NCBI GenBank assembly: GCA_008016945.1
Contig: SSGN01000169.1
Location: 1 to 17,885 of the forward strand
From: Flavobacteriales bacterium
GTDB taxonomy: Bacteria > Bacteroidota > Bacteroidia > Flavobacteriales > PHOS-HE28
Direction: 5' to 3'
Length of the DNA: 17,885 nucleotides
The notes under the pieces are model-generated. The model had not been told where the DNA came from. It worked only from the letters and a program-made list of their open reading frames with translations, and made no database searches. Both the position numbers and the translations under genes were made by a program. This document shows positions 10,455 through 17,129 of the stretch, piece after piece (the stretch's first letter is position 1; every line of letters starts with the position of its first letter).

Positions 10455-11020
10455 CAGTCGATCGCGTATTTGGCCAGGAGGTCCTGGTATTCTTTGCTGT
10501 AGCGGCGGCGTAGGCTTTCGTTCTTGGCCAGCTCCTGGATCCTCAGGATACCGTCGATCACCTGTTCCGGGCGTGGCGGACAGCCCGGGATGTACACGTC
10601 CACGGGGATCACCCGGTCGATGCCCTGGAGCACGCTGTAGCTGTCGAAGATGCCGCCGGTGCAGGCGCAGGCGCCCATGCTCAGCACCCACTTGGGCTCG
10701 GCCATCTGCATGTACACATCGCGTAGCACGGGGGCCATCTTCTTGGCGATGGTGCCCATCACCATCAGCAGGTCGCTCTGGCGTGGGCTGAAGCTCAACC
10801 GCTCCATGCCGAAGCGGCTCAGGTCGTAGTGCGAGCTCATGGTGCTCATGAACTCGATGCCGCAACAACTGGTGGCGAAGGGCAGCGGCCACAGGCTGTT
10901 GGCACGGGCCAGGCCGATGGCCTGGTCCACGCTGGTGGCGAAGAAACCCTCGCCGCTATGGCCCGCCGGAGCGGCCACGATGTTCGGCCTGGGCCGGTCG
11001 GTTTTTTGCAGCTCGCTCAT
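10454..11020 (-). CDS. nuoB: NADH-quinone oxidoreductase subunit B (cluster N2)
   Basis: This subunit carries cluster N2, the last iron-sulfur centre before quinone. It is 188 aa. The four ligands are the tandem Cys52-Cys53 (ATSCCGIEFM), Cys118 in GACACTGGIFDSYSVLQG, and Cys147 in YIPGCPPRPEQ. Their spacing equals that of E. coli NuoB. The N-terminal 25 residues are variable, as in other NuoB proteins. The ATG at 11020 overlaps the nuoA stop by four bases, which sets the start. The C-terminal tail is charged and helical. Confidence 0.97.
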   Translation of the reverse strand: MSELQKTDRPRPNIVAAPAGHSGEGFFATSVDQAIGLARANSLWPLPFATSCCGIEFMSTMSSHYDLSRFGMERLSFSPRQSDLLMVMGTIAKKMAPVLRDVYMQMAEPKWVLSMGACACTGGIFDSYSVLQGIDRVIPVDVYIPGCPPRPEQVIDGILRIQELAKNESLRRRYSKEYQDLLAKYAID

Positions 11021-11388
11021 TCGATCTTCATTACGCCCTTCCGTAGCACGTAGTAGAGCCCCGCCAGTACGAAGCCGACGAAGACGATCATTTCCACGAA
11101 TCCGATGGCCCCGAGCGCCTTGAAATTGACCGCCCAAGGGTACAGGAAGATCACCTCCACATCGAAGAGCACGAACAGGATGGCGATGAGCAAGTACTTC
11201 ACACTGAACGGCTTACGCGCATTGCCCTGTTGCTCGATCCCGCACTCGAAGCTCTCGTCCTTCTTCTTGCCATGGATCTTCGGACCCAAGAAGGCCGCCG
11301 CCGAAAGTGCGAAGCCCACGAAGCCCACGGCGATGGCCGTCTGGATCAGGACCGGAACGTAGTCGTGGGGGGTCGAAATAGCTTCCAC
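11017..11388 (-). CDS. nuoA: NADH-quinone oxidoreductase subunit A, GTG start
   Basis: This is a three-helix membrane subunit at the junction of the two complex I arms and the first gene of the operon. From the GTG at 11388 it is 123 aa, the normal length. The conserved loop ESFECGIEQQGNARKPFSVK and the following helix LFVLFDVEVIFLYPWAVNF are plain. I prefer the GTG because it sits about nine residues before the first conserved stretch (DYVPVLIQ) and because a Bacteroidota-type -7 box lies 26 bases upstream. An in-frame ATG at 11436 would give 139 aa, but that start would lie upstream of the promoter box and add a Pro-rich tail unlike other NuoA. Confidence 0.93.
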   Translation of the reverse strand: MEAISTPHDYVPVLIQTAIAVGFVGFALSAAAFLGPKIHGKKKDESFECGIEQQGNARKPFSVKYLLIAILFVLFDVEVIFLYPWAVNFKALGAIGFVEMIVFVGFVLAGLYYVLRKGVMKIE

Positions 11389-11414
11389 GGTGCGTTGGGG
11401 GATGAATGGGGGGC

Positions 11415-11422
11415 CAAAGGTA
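11415..11422 (-). promoter_or_regulatory. Candidate nuo operon promoter (-7 box TACCTTTG)
   Basis: Read on the minus strand, TACCTTTG is a full match to the Bacteroidota -7 consensus TANNTTTG. The box ends 26 bases before the nuoA GTG, which leaves a leader of roughly 20 bases. I could not find a TTG -33 element at the usual spacing of about 19 bases. The region there is occupied by a palindrome, so the promoter may need an activator. Confidence 0.5.
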
Positions 11423-11449
11423 GTGCCCTCCCACATTTGGGGGAGCACT
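11422..11449. promoter_or_regulatory. 28-bp imperfect palindrome abutting the nuo promoter, possible operator
   Basis: The arms are 11422-11432 (AGTGCCCTCCC) and 11439-11449 (GGGGGAGCACT), around the centre ACATTT. Nine of eleven positions pair. It lies where the -33 element should be and overlaps the -7 box by one base, a position suited to a dimeric regulator. It could instead act only as an RNA hairpin if transcription starts upstream. No regulator can be assigned from the sequence, although a WYL-type regulator gene lies directly upstream. Confidence 0.4.
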
Positions 11450-11651
11450 CGTCGACAATAGTTGTGTGTCCGTCGCGTTGAATGCCATTCGAACGCGGGT
11501 CCGTGGAACGGACATCCACCTGCTTTTGTTCTTTGATCTCCATGCGTGCAGGCATTCCTGCTGCCGGTCCGGAGAAGCCCCAACGCGTGCTTCCATGATA
11601 GAGGAATGAACGCGTATCGCAGTCATGCACTGTTTTCGGAAGTAAGGTCGG

Positions 11652-12545
11652 TCACGGCTTCCTTAACCCCGCCGCCGCGTGCATCCGCCGCAACTTGCCC
11701 GCTAACCCGGCGGGTCGTACCACCTCCACGCTGCTGCCCAACGCAAGCAACGCCTGCTCCAACTCCATGTTCGGCACCACGAACAGGTCCACCACGCAGC
11801 CGTCGGCATCGTCCTGTATCACCTGTTGCGAGGGGTGCAGCGGCAGCGCTTTCACGTAGCGACCTTGCAGCGCGGTGAATTTCAGGCGGATGGACTGGGG
11901 CTCGCCGCCCGAGGTGTCCACGCCGATCACATGGGCGTAGAGATCGCGCACCATGTCCTTCTCCTTGGCGGGCACACGCTGCGCGGTGGGGTGCAGCCCC
12001 ACGATGCGGTCCAGACCGAGGCTTATGGGGCGGTCGTAGCCTGCGGCCATGCCCAGCACGTACCAGCGGCCCTGATACTCCTTCAGGAAGTGCGGGCGTA
12101 GGTCGAAACGTTGGTCGTGTTCACGTTGGAACCGGCGGTAGTCCACGCGCACCATGCGTCGCTCGTCGATGGCCCGTAGCAACACCGGCCAGTGGGCCAG
12201 GCCGCTGAGCCGACCGTGCTGTTCCATGATCACGTGCTGCGATGCCCGGCCGATGCCGCCCGCATCGGCCCCCAGCAGCGTGCCCAGCACCGCCCGCTCC
12301 AGCAGTTGCAGTGTACGGGCCATCGCCTCGTGCGGGCCTTGCAGTTGGTAGGTGTTGCTGGGACGGTCGTACACCACCTCCGCTCCAAGCTCATCGCGGA
12401 TCTGTTCGATGTCGCGGTGCAGCGTGCGGGTGCTCAACGCCAGCCCGTACTGGTCCAAGTGGTCGCGCAGTTCCGCGAAGGAGCAGGGGCGGCGCACTCG
12501 TTCCAGCAGGAGCAGGTAGCGACGCAGGCGGGCCGATGTGCGCAT
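11652..12545 (-). CDS. WYL-domain transcriptional regulator (HTH-WYL-WCX type)
   Basis: This 297-aa protein has a YafY-like layout. An N-terminal winged helix (about residues 1-65) contains the recognition-helix segment LSTRTLHRDIEQIRDEL. A linker follows, then a WYL domain at about 120-185 with RVDYRRF and the core GRWYVLGMAAGYDRP. The C-terminal WCX-like domain includes VVPNMELEQALLALGSSVEV. Such proteins bind DNA as dimers. WYL domains are thought to sense ligands, often nucleic acids or nucleotides. Its start lies 13 bp after the RelE-like toxin stop, so it may be co-transcribed with the toxin-antitoxin pair, or be driven by a TTTG box in that gap. It also sits directly upstream of the nuo operon. 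Its target is unknown. Confidence 0.88.
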   Translation of the reverse strand: MRTSARLRRYLLLLERVRRPCSFAELRDHLDQYGLALSTRTLHRDIEQIRDELGAEVVYDRPSNTYQLQGPHEAMARTLQLLERAVLGTLLGADAGGIGRASQHVIMEQHGRLSGLAHWPVLLRAIDERRMVRVDYRRFQREHDQRFDLRPHFLKEYQGRWYVLGMAAGYDRPISLGLDRIVGLHPTAQRVPAKEKDMVRDLYAHVIGVDTSGGEPQSIRLKFTALQGRYVKALPLHPSQQVIQDDADGCVVDLFVVPNMELEQALLALGSSVEVVRPAGLAGKLRRMHAAAGLRKP

Positions 12546-12558
12546 GGTGCAAAGGTGG

Positions 12559-12891
12559 TCACTGCGGGATCGCCGCCACCAATGCCTTCAACTGCTTGTC
12601 GCTGATGGTGTCCTGTTCTGATTTGTCGAAGATCGTCAGCAGCCACACGGTCTTGTCCACCACATAAACACAGGTTACCACGCGAGCACCACCGCTCTTG
12701 CCCTTCCCTTTGGAGGCGATCGCCAATCTGATCTTGTAGCAATCCATGCCCAAAGGAGTACCCTGTTCTTGATCCTCCCGTAGGCTGAGGACCAACTCCT
12801 TCAACTCGTTCACAAGGGACGGGTACTTCTTCAGCAACGGCTTGGAGTGCCGTTCGAAAGCCGGGATGGTGCGGACCTTATAGCTGCTCAT
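12559..12891 (-). CDS. Type II toxin, RelE/ParE family
   Basis: This 110-aa basic protein has the RelE/ParE outline: an N-terminal helical hairpin (FERHSKPLLKKYPSLVNEL), then beta strands carrying YKIRLAIASKGKGKSGGARV, and then VYVVDKTVWLLTIFDKSEQ. The Tyr-Lys-Ile-Arg segment and the following GGARV-to-hydrophobic-strand pattern are typical of a small RelE-like family common in Bacteroidota. Members are ribosome-dependent mRNA interferases or gyrase poisons; which applies here cannot be told. The ATG at 12891 overlaps the preceding antitoxin-like gene by 14 bases, the usual antitoxin-first order. Confidence 0.85.
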   Translation of the reverse strand: MSSYKVRTIPAFERHSKPLLKKYPSLVNELKELVLSLREDQEQGTPLGMDCYKIRLAIASKGKGKSGGARVVTCVYVVDKTVWLLTIFDKSEQDTISDKQLKALVAAIPQ

Positions 12892-13099
12892 TCAGGAACT
12901 CCATGGCATCGCGCCCTTTCAGCTTCCCGGCCTTCACCAGCTTCATCTCCTCCACGGCCTCACGCACGTTGGCCAAGACCGATCCCTTCTCGGCCGAAGC
13001 CTTGGAAGGCGCACGTTCCACCTTCACGTACGAAAGCGTACGCAGGAACTCCAGCAGGATCTCGGCCTTGCTGTCCTTTACGTCCACGACGAGTCTCAT
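12878..13099 (-). CDS. Small antitoxin-like protein paired with the RelE-type toxin
   Basis: This 73-aa protein starts with a short beta strand (MRLVVDVKDSKAEILLEFL), followed by a linker and a charged helix (NVREAVEEMKLVKAGKLKG) ending DAMEFLNEQL. The layout suits an antitoxin with an N-terminal domain and a toxin-wrapping C-terminal helix. Small proteins of this pattern, beginning with a strand and then KAEILLEFL, often precede RelE-like toxins in Bacteroidota, as far as I recall. I do not recognise a named DNA-binding fold, so its autoregulatory role is inferred. The ATG at 13099 is supported by a full-match -7 box ending four bases upstream. It overlaps the toxin gene by 14 bases. Confidence 0.78.
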   Translation of the reverse strand: MRLVVDVKDSKAEILLEFLRTLSYVKVERAPSKASAEKGSVLANVREAVEEMKLVKAGKLKGRDAMEFLNEQL

Positions 13100-13103
13100 G
13101 CTC

Positions 13104-13111
13104 CAAAGATA
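13104..13111 (-). promoter_or_regulatory. Promoter -7 box TATCTTTG for the toxin-antitoxin operon
   Basis: TATCTTTG on the minus strand matches TANNTTTG at every defined position and ends four bases before the antitoxin ATG. Transcription would begin at or within a base or two of the start codon, giving a leaderless or nearly leaderless message. No good TTG -33 element is seen. Confidence 0.55.
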
Positions 13112-13155
13112 ATGGACCGCACCCCGAACGCACAGCCCGGCACACAAAGAACCAC

Positions 13156-13189
13156 GAACGGGCAGGAGCGAAGTTGCTCCCGCCCGTTC
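13156..13189 (-). terminator. Hairpin terminator behind the AAA-M41 gene
   Basis: The arms GAACGGGC (13156-13163) and GCCCGTTC (13182-13189) pair perfectly, as do the inner arms GGAGC (13165-13169) and GCTCC (13176-13180), with one internal mismatch and a six-base loop. The hairpin begins 16 bp after the stop of the ATPase-peptidase gene. On the minus strand a moderately T-rich stretch (GTGGTTCTTTGTGTG) follows. It separates that gene from the toxin-antitoxin unit. Confidence 0.8.
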
Positions 13190-13205
13190 CTGGTCCAATG
13201 CAGGC

Positions 13206-15122
13206 CTACGAACACACCGTGAGCGCGGGCTTCTCGGCGACCTCCACCGGCGGGTCGTTGGGTAGCTCCAGCGCGCTCCGCAACTTGTTCCCGCTGAGCG
13301 AGCCGTGCTGCACCAGCAGGCCGGTGATGGCTTCCAACCGGCGGCGGTTCGCGGTGAGGGTCCGCAGGGCCAGTTGCTCCCCTTCGGCCACGAGGCGGGC
13401 GGCCTGCTCTTCCACCGCTGCAAGCCCCATGCGGAAGCCGGTGCCGAATGCTTCGGGGTATTCGGCGTGGAACAGGCGGTCCTTTCCGAAGCCGTGGTTC
13501 TTCAGCATGCCCAGCGCGAGCCCCGTGGCCTTGCGCAGGTCGTCATCGCTGCCTGCGGTGACCCGGTCGGCACCGAAGAGCAGGCGTTCGGCTGCCCAGC
13601 CGCCCAGCGCGGATGCGATCCGGGGCACTACTCGTTTCGGTGTGAGGTGTTCCGTATCGTTCGCCCAGATGGTGAATCCGCCGATGCGCTCGTGCGAAGT
13701 GCGCGCACAGACCTGCAACGGGGTTTGGCCGAGGAGCGATACGCCGCAGATCAGATGTCCCGCCTCGTGCGCCGCGATGTTGCGATGCACCTTCTCCTTG
13801 CGGCCCGGCGCTTGGCGGTGCAGGGGCCAGTTGAGCGTGACGCGTTCGCTGCCGTCCGCGTTGCCGCAAAGGGCCAGTGCCTTGCGCCCCCATGTATCCA
13901 GCACTATGTCACAAGGTGCATCCAAAGTCGTGCGCGATAGCGCCTCGGCGATGAGTGCGGGCAGCACCTGATGCACGGCCTCGATCACCGGGCGTGCCCC
14001 CAGCACGGCAATGGATGCCTCGCGCTGGATGCGGTCCAACAGACCACTGCGCAGGGTTATGTCGATGCCCAACGCGGTCGAAACGCTGGACGTGATCCGT
14101 TCGGCCTCCGCGCCTACCAAACGCTCCACCGTACTGGCACCAATGGGCGGGAAGATCACATGGTCCGAACCCAAGCGACCCACCTGCTCGATGCGGAAGA
14201 GCTCCAGCAGCGCTTGTTGTACTCCTGTAAGGTTCATCTGCTTGTGCCGCGCCAGCAACACATCGGGGTCCAGCTCGGCCACCGGGTCGGTGCCAACGGT
14301 GTACAGGCCGTCCAGATTGCCCAGCACGATCACCAACGCGCGGCGACCATCAATGATGCGTGGCGAGCCGATCTCATCGATCTTACGTTGTAACATGGTC
14401 AGTATGGCCTTGCCGTCCATGCGTTCCAAGCGGCGCTTGAAGCCGAGGATCGATTCGCGACCGGACTCCCGCAACCATGACCATATGTGGTGCGGCAGGG
14501 CCCAACGCTCCTCCCGGCTGGTCCGGCCAAGATGTTCGTCCATTTGCTCCAGAAATACCTCCTCGCCGGTGATTACGCGCCCATTGCGGATCTCACACCC
14601 ACGTACGATGGCTTCGCTCAGGTCGCGGTGCAGGTCCTGCAGGTCCTCCAGCTTGTTGCGGCATGGAATCACCACCGCGCGGCCCGAATCCATGAACTCC
14701 CACAACCTGCGCAGTTCGGTGGATTCGTGGACATCTTCGTCGCCCTTGACCGTACGCGCCCGTTGGAACTCGTCGATCACCATCACCGTCTCCCGGCCAT
14801 CGTGGTGGTCCATGATCAGATCCAGATGCCGGTCCAGCCAGCTATACGAATGGCTCTCCCCCGCATCCAGCCAGAAGGTGCGATCGCCCAAGCCCAGCGC
14901 ATTCACCAGCGCACGCACCAAGCTGCTCTTGCCCGTGCCGGTCATGCCCCACAGGCCGATCACGCGGGGGCGTTGCTGTGTGCTGTTCAACAGGTACCAC
15001 GGGGTCACGGCCTGCATCAGGCGGTCCACCTCGGTGTCTATGCCGAAGTGGGTGTCGCGGATGGTCTCGCGGGCCTGTTTGAGTTGTTGTATCCGAAGGT
15101 CGATGTCTATCTCGGTGTTCAT
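13206..15122 (-). CDS. AAA+ ATPase (Clp/Hsp100-like) fused to an M41 (FtsH-type) metallopeptidase
   Basis: This 638-aa protein has no membrane segment. A helical N-terminus precedes Walker A GMTGTGKS (59-66), Walker B VMVIDE (113-118), a sensor-1-like Asn269 (VLGNLD), a possible arginine finger in VGRLGSDHVIFPP (Arg316), and a GAR sensor-2 motif (375-377). The GRL...VIFPP and GARP...VLPALIAEAL pattern resembles Clp/Hsp100 second ATPase domains, not the FtsH ATPase. An insert of about 100 residues lies between Walker B and sensor 1, and the Clp GYVG pore loop is not apparent. The C-terminal half has the zinc motif HEAGH (452-456) and the downstream TAGSDDDLRKAT (522-533), whose Asp would be the third M41 ligand. 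It is probably a soluble ATP-dependent protease; substrates are unknown. The start is the ATG at 15122, 85 bp after the ADP-ribosylglycohydrolase stop, possibly in one transcript. Confidence 0.85.
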   Translation of the reverse strand: MNTEIDIDLRIQQLKQARETIRDTHFGIDTEVDRLMQAVTPWYLLNSTQQRPRVIGLWGMTGTGKSSLVRALVNALGLGDRTFWLDAGESHSYSWLDRHLDLIMDHHDGRETVMVIDEFQRARTVKGDEDVHESTELRRLWEFMDSGRAVVIPCRNKLEDLQDLHRDLSEAIVRGCEIRNGRVITGEEVFLEQMDEHLGRTSREERWALPHHIWSWLRESGRESILGFKRRLERMDGKAILTMLQRKIDEIGSPRIIDGRRALVIVLGNLDGLYTVGTDPVAELDPDVLLARHKQMNLTGVQQALLELFRIEQVGRLGSDHVIFPPIGASTVERLVGAEAERITSSVSTALGIDITLRSGLLDRIQREASIAVLGARPVIEAVHQVLPALIAEALSRTTLDAPCDIVLDTWGRKALALCGNADGSERVTLNWPLHRQAPGRKEKVHRNIAAHEAGHLICGVSLLGQTPLQVCARTSHERIGGFTIWANDTEHLTPKRVVPRIASALGGWAAERLLFGADRVTAGSDDDLRKATGLALGMLKNHGFGKDRLFHAEYPEAFGTGFRMGLAAVEEQAARLVAEGEQLALRTLTANRRRLEAITGLLVQHGSLSGNKLRSALELPNDPPVEVAEKPALTVCS

Positions 15123-15207
15123 GTTATGGAGTATTGGGTTGTGTTCGGATGTTCTTGGAATGCCTGTCCTGCCGTGAACCGGCCATGCTGTTCATGGAGC
15201 CTTGCGC

Positions 15208-16008
15208 CTACATCGGCCACCGCTCCGCGAAGCGGGCCACGATGCCGCGCAGTTCGGCGGGCAGCTTGTTCAGCGCCTGCTCCACGAAGGCGTCGGGCAC
15301 CGCCTTGAAGAACGCCTGCGCCACGCCGCCGGTGATGCACGCCACGGTATCGGCATCGCCGCCGAGGCTGATGGCGTTGCGGATGGCGGCCTCGAAGTCG
15401 GGCGCATCGAGGAAGGCGATGAGCGCTTCGGGCACCGTGCCCTGACAGCTCTCGTTGAAGTGGTACACCGCGCGCACCTGCTCCACCGTGCGGCTCAGGT
15501 CGTACCCGAAACGGGCGGTGATGGCGCTGCGCAGCTCGTCCTTGCTGGCGCCTTTGCGGGCAAGGAACACCGCCAAGGCCGTGGCCTGCGCGCCCTTGAT
15601 GCCTTCGGGATGATCGTGCGTCACCGCCGCGCTGCGGGCTGCTTCGCGCAGTACGTCCGCCTCGGTGTCCAGCGCGAAACCGATGGGCGATACGCGCATG
15701 GCGCTGCCGTTGCCCCAGCTATTGTACGGCATGGGATCCTCGGACCGGAGCCATTCGGCGAAACGCACACCATAGCCGCCGCACGGGAAGGGGTAGCGCT
15801 GTCCGAAGGTGAGGTACATCGCACCATGGTCGCTGCCGGTGAGCAGCGCCTCGGCCGTGGCCAGTGTCAGGATGCTGTCGTCCGTGTACTCGGCATCGGG
15901 CGGGAACAGGTCCACGTTGGGGTCTTTGTTGCCGGTGAATTCGTGGATACTGCCGGCGATGTCGCCGATGATGGAGCCGATGATGGGGATATGGGTATTG
16001 AGGTTCAT
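15208..16008 (-). CDS. ADP-ribosylglycohydrolase family protein
   Basis: This is a 266-aa protein of the DraG/ARH family, which removes ADP-ribose from proteins or small molecules using two Mg ions. Metal-site motifs are intact: GSIIGDIAGS (11-20), YTDDSILT with Thr42, Asp43 and Asp44, and SLGGDADTVACITGG with Asp218, Asp220 and Thr221. The motifs GNGSAMRVSPIG (99-110) and THDHPEGIKGAQATA (130-144) are also typical. It therefore looks catalytically competent. The start is the ATG at 16008 (MNLNTHIP); the frame is open further upstream, but that part is the palindromic repeat. Its substrate is unknown, and no ADP-ribosyltransferase is visible in the window. The neighbouring ATPase-peptidase gene follows in the same direction. 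Confidence 0.93.
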   Translation of the reverse strand: MNLNTHIPIIGSIIGDIAGSIHEFTGNKDPNVDLFPPDAEYTDDSILTLATAEALLTGSDHGAMYLTFGQRYPFPCGGYGVRFAEWLRSEDPMPYNSWGNGSAMRVSPIGFALDTEADVLREAARSAAVTHDHPEGIKGAQATALAVFLARKGASKDELRSAITARFGYDLSRTVEQVRAVYHFNESCQGTVPEALIAFLDAPDFEAAIRNAISLGGDADTVACITGGVAQAFFKAVPDAFVEQALNKLPAELRGIVARFAERWPM

Positions 16009-16038
16009 GTGATCGGTTGTTGTGTGAATGATGGATGT

Positions 16039-16128
16039 CACGCGGAGGGCGCGGGGGGAATGCGGCCTCACCCCCGGCCCCTCTCCCAAGGAGAGGGGGG
16101 GACTCCGCGTCCCCCGCGCCTCTGCGTG
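16039..16128. repeat. Nested palindromic intergenic repeat
   Basis: The outer arms pair almost fully. The left arm, starting at 16039 (CACGCGGAGGGCGCGGGGG), is the reverse complement of the right arm at 16111-16128 (CCCCCGCGCCTCTGCGTG), allowing one extra G and one mismatch. Inside are two perfect hairpins. One is CCCCTCTCC-CAA-GGAGAGGGG at 16078-16098. The other, overlapping it, is GGGGGAC-TCCGC-GTCCCCC at 16097-16115. Sequences of this CTCTCCCAAGGAGAGGG type are, as I recall, widespread as dispersed intergenic elements in environmental genomes. It starts five bases past the agmatine-deiminase-like stop in the minus direction and could double as a transcription stop or RNA-processing site. 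It shares the ACGCGGAG/GGCGCGG core with the nuoE-nuoF spacer. Confidence 0.75.
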
Positions 16129-16132
16129 AGGT

Positions 16133-17005
16133 CTATTTGACCGATGGCTCCGTGATGCCCGGCGCGGGCTGCGCCCATTCCGGCACGGCGGCCCACGTGA
16201 TGCAGTTGAACACGCCGCCATCGCGCGCGATGGGCATGGCGTCCAACGCGATGGTGTGGTGGTCGGGGAACAGTTCCTGCATGCGGCGCAGGGCGGCCTC
16301 GTCCTCGGGCTGGCCGAACTGCGGCACCACGATGCGGCCTTGGTGGCGCAGGTAGTTGATGTAGCAGCCCACGGCCGATCCGGCGCGGCCCATGGCGCGG
16401 GGCGCGTAGGGCAGTTCCTCCACGGTAAGCCCGGCCTCGCGCAGCGAACGGCGCACGCTGCGGCCCAGATAGGGGTCGATGTCGCGGTAGTTGTTCATCA
16501 CCACGGCACCGGGACCCAGCACGCGCACCATGCCGTCGGCGTGGCCCGTGAAGTCGGCCGCGTCGTCGGAGATCACCACGATGCGCGACACGCCCAGCCG
16601 CATGGACAGTTCGTCCATGATCTGCCGGTTCGTGCGGTTCAGGTTCTCGCGCAGCACCTTGCGGGTCAGCACGGCAAAGTCCGGCCCCAGTATCACGTTG
16701 CCGCCGTCCACGATCAGGTCGCTATGCTCGCGGGGCACGTCGGGCTGCACCGTGATGCTGCTGGCCTCCACGATGGTGTGGAGGTACTTGGGCGAACGCA
16801 CGAGGTAGTCCGGCCAGTAGCGGAACTGTACCAATACCCCGCGTGCAGTGGCCACGGGCATGTAGTCCCGGCACCACGGGTTGTTCTGGGCCTGCCACAG
16901 CGTGGACATGCGCAACCCCGCTTGGGTCACGATGGGGTGGGCTGTGTTGAAGAACGGCTGGTAGGCGCGCAGGGCCTCGGCAACGTAGAGGGTGTGGGTG
17001 GGCAT
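16133..17005 (-). CDS. Agmatine deiminase / peptidylarginine deiminase family protein
   Basis: This 290-aa protein is of the guanidine-modifying fold. Family motifs in order are NNPWCRDYMPV (Trp44, Arg46, Asp47), DGGNVI (Asp100), GHADGMVR with His155 and Asp157, and the likely catalytic Cys268 in GGVFNCITWA. The residues before the Cys are Phe-Asn, where classical agmatine deiminases have Ile-His. The protein is also shorter than the usual 340-370 aa, with only about 43 residues before the first motif. I recall a Bacteroidota subfamily with this length and the CRDYMP and GHADGMVR motifs, so it is probably intact. The true substrate, whether agmatine, arginine or a peptide, is not established. 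The start is the ATG at 17005, four bases after a TTTG box. Confidence 0.85.
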   Translation of the reverse strand: MPTHTLYVAEALRAYQPFFNTAHPIVTQAGLRMSTLWQAQNNPWCRDYMPVATARGVLVQFRYWPDYLVRSPKYLHTIVEASSITVQPDVPREHSDLIVDGGNVILGPDFAVLTRKVLRENLNRTNRQIMDELSMRLGVSRIVVISDDAADFTGHADGMVRVLGPGAVVMNNYRDIDPYLGRSVRRSLREAGLTVEELPYAPRAMGRAGSAVGCYINYLRHQGRIVVPQFGQPEDEAALRRMQELFPDHHTIALDAMPIARDGGVFNCITWAAVPEWAQPAPGITEPSVK

Positions 17006-17129
17006 GCCGCAAAGAAGCGGGTGCCACTATGCCATATCGTGACGGAGTGGGGAGAAAGGACGATTGTTCAACGGGGTGCTGGTGTTACCTCGTCTGGAAA
17101 GCGCCGGTGGTTCTCAATAAAAGGATGAT
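17006..17129. other. Intergenic region before the deiminase gene
   Basis: These 124 bp lie between the glycosylase-like gene's stop and the deiminase start. They are less GC-rich than the genes to the left. I see no gene, no strong hairpin and no T-run terminator. Only the TTTG box next to the deiminase start stands out. Confidence 0.5.
17010..17017 (-). promoter_or_regulatory. Weak -7-like box CTTCTTTG before the deiminase gene
   Basis: On the minus strand CTTCTTTG keeps the TTTG half of TANNTTTG and ends four bases before the ATG at 17005. This is the same spacing as at the antitoxin and WYL genes. The TA half is not matched. The repeated spacing, not the box itself, is the reason to list it. 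Confidence 0.3.

Larger units (their letters stand above)
11389..11651. other. Intergenic region between the WYL regulator gene and nuoA
   Basis: These 263 bp separate the WYL regulator stop from nuoA. I find no credible gene. The nuoA-proximal third holds the -7 box and palindrome listed separately. A small perfect hairpin, GTCCGT-GGA-ACGGAC, is at 11499-11513. I see no clear T-tailed terminator for the WYL gene, so read-through into nuo is possible. Confidence 0.6.

Noticed and set aside
11213..11630. Open minus-strand frames upstream of nuoA
   Set aside because: They run through the promoter region or overlap nuoA out of frame. No protein-like features are visible.
16133..17005. Deiminase gene damaged at its 5' end because the protein is short
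   Set aside because: The first conserved motif and its spacing to the start fit a shorter subfamily, and all active-site positions are present.
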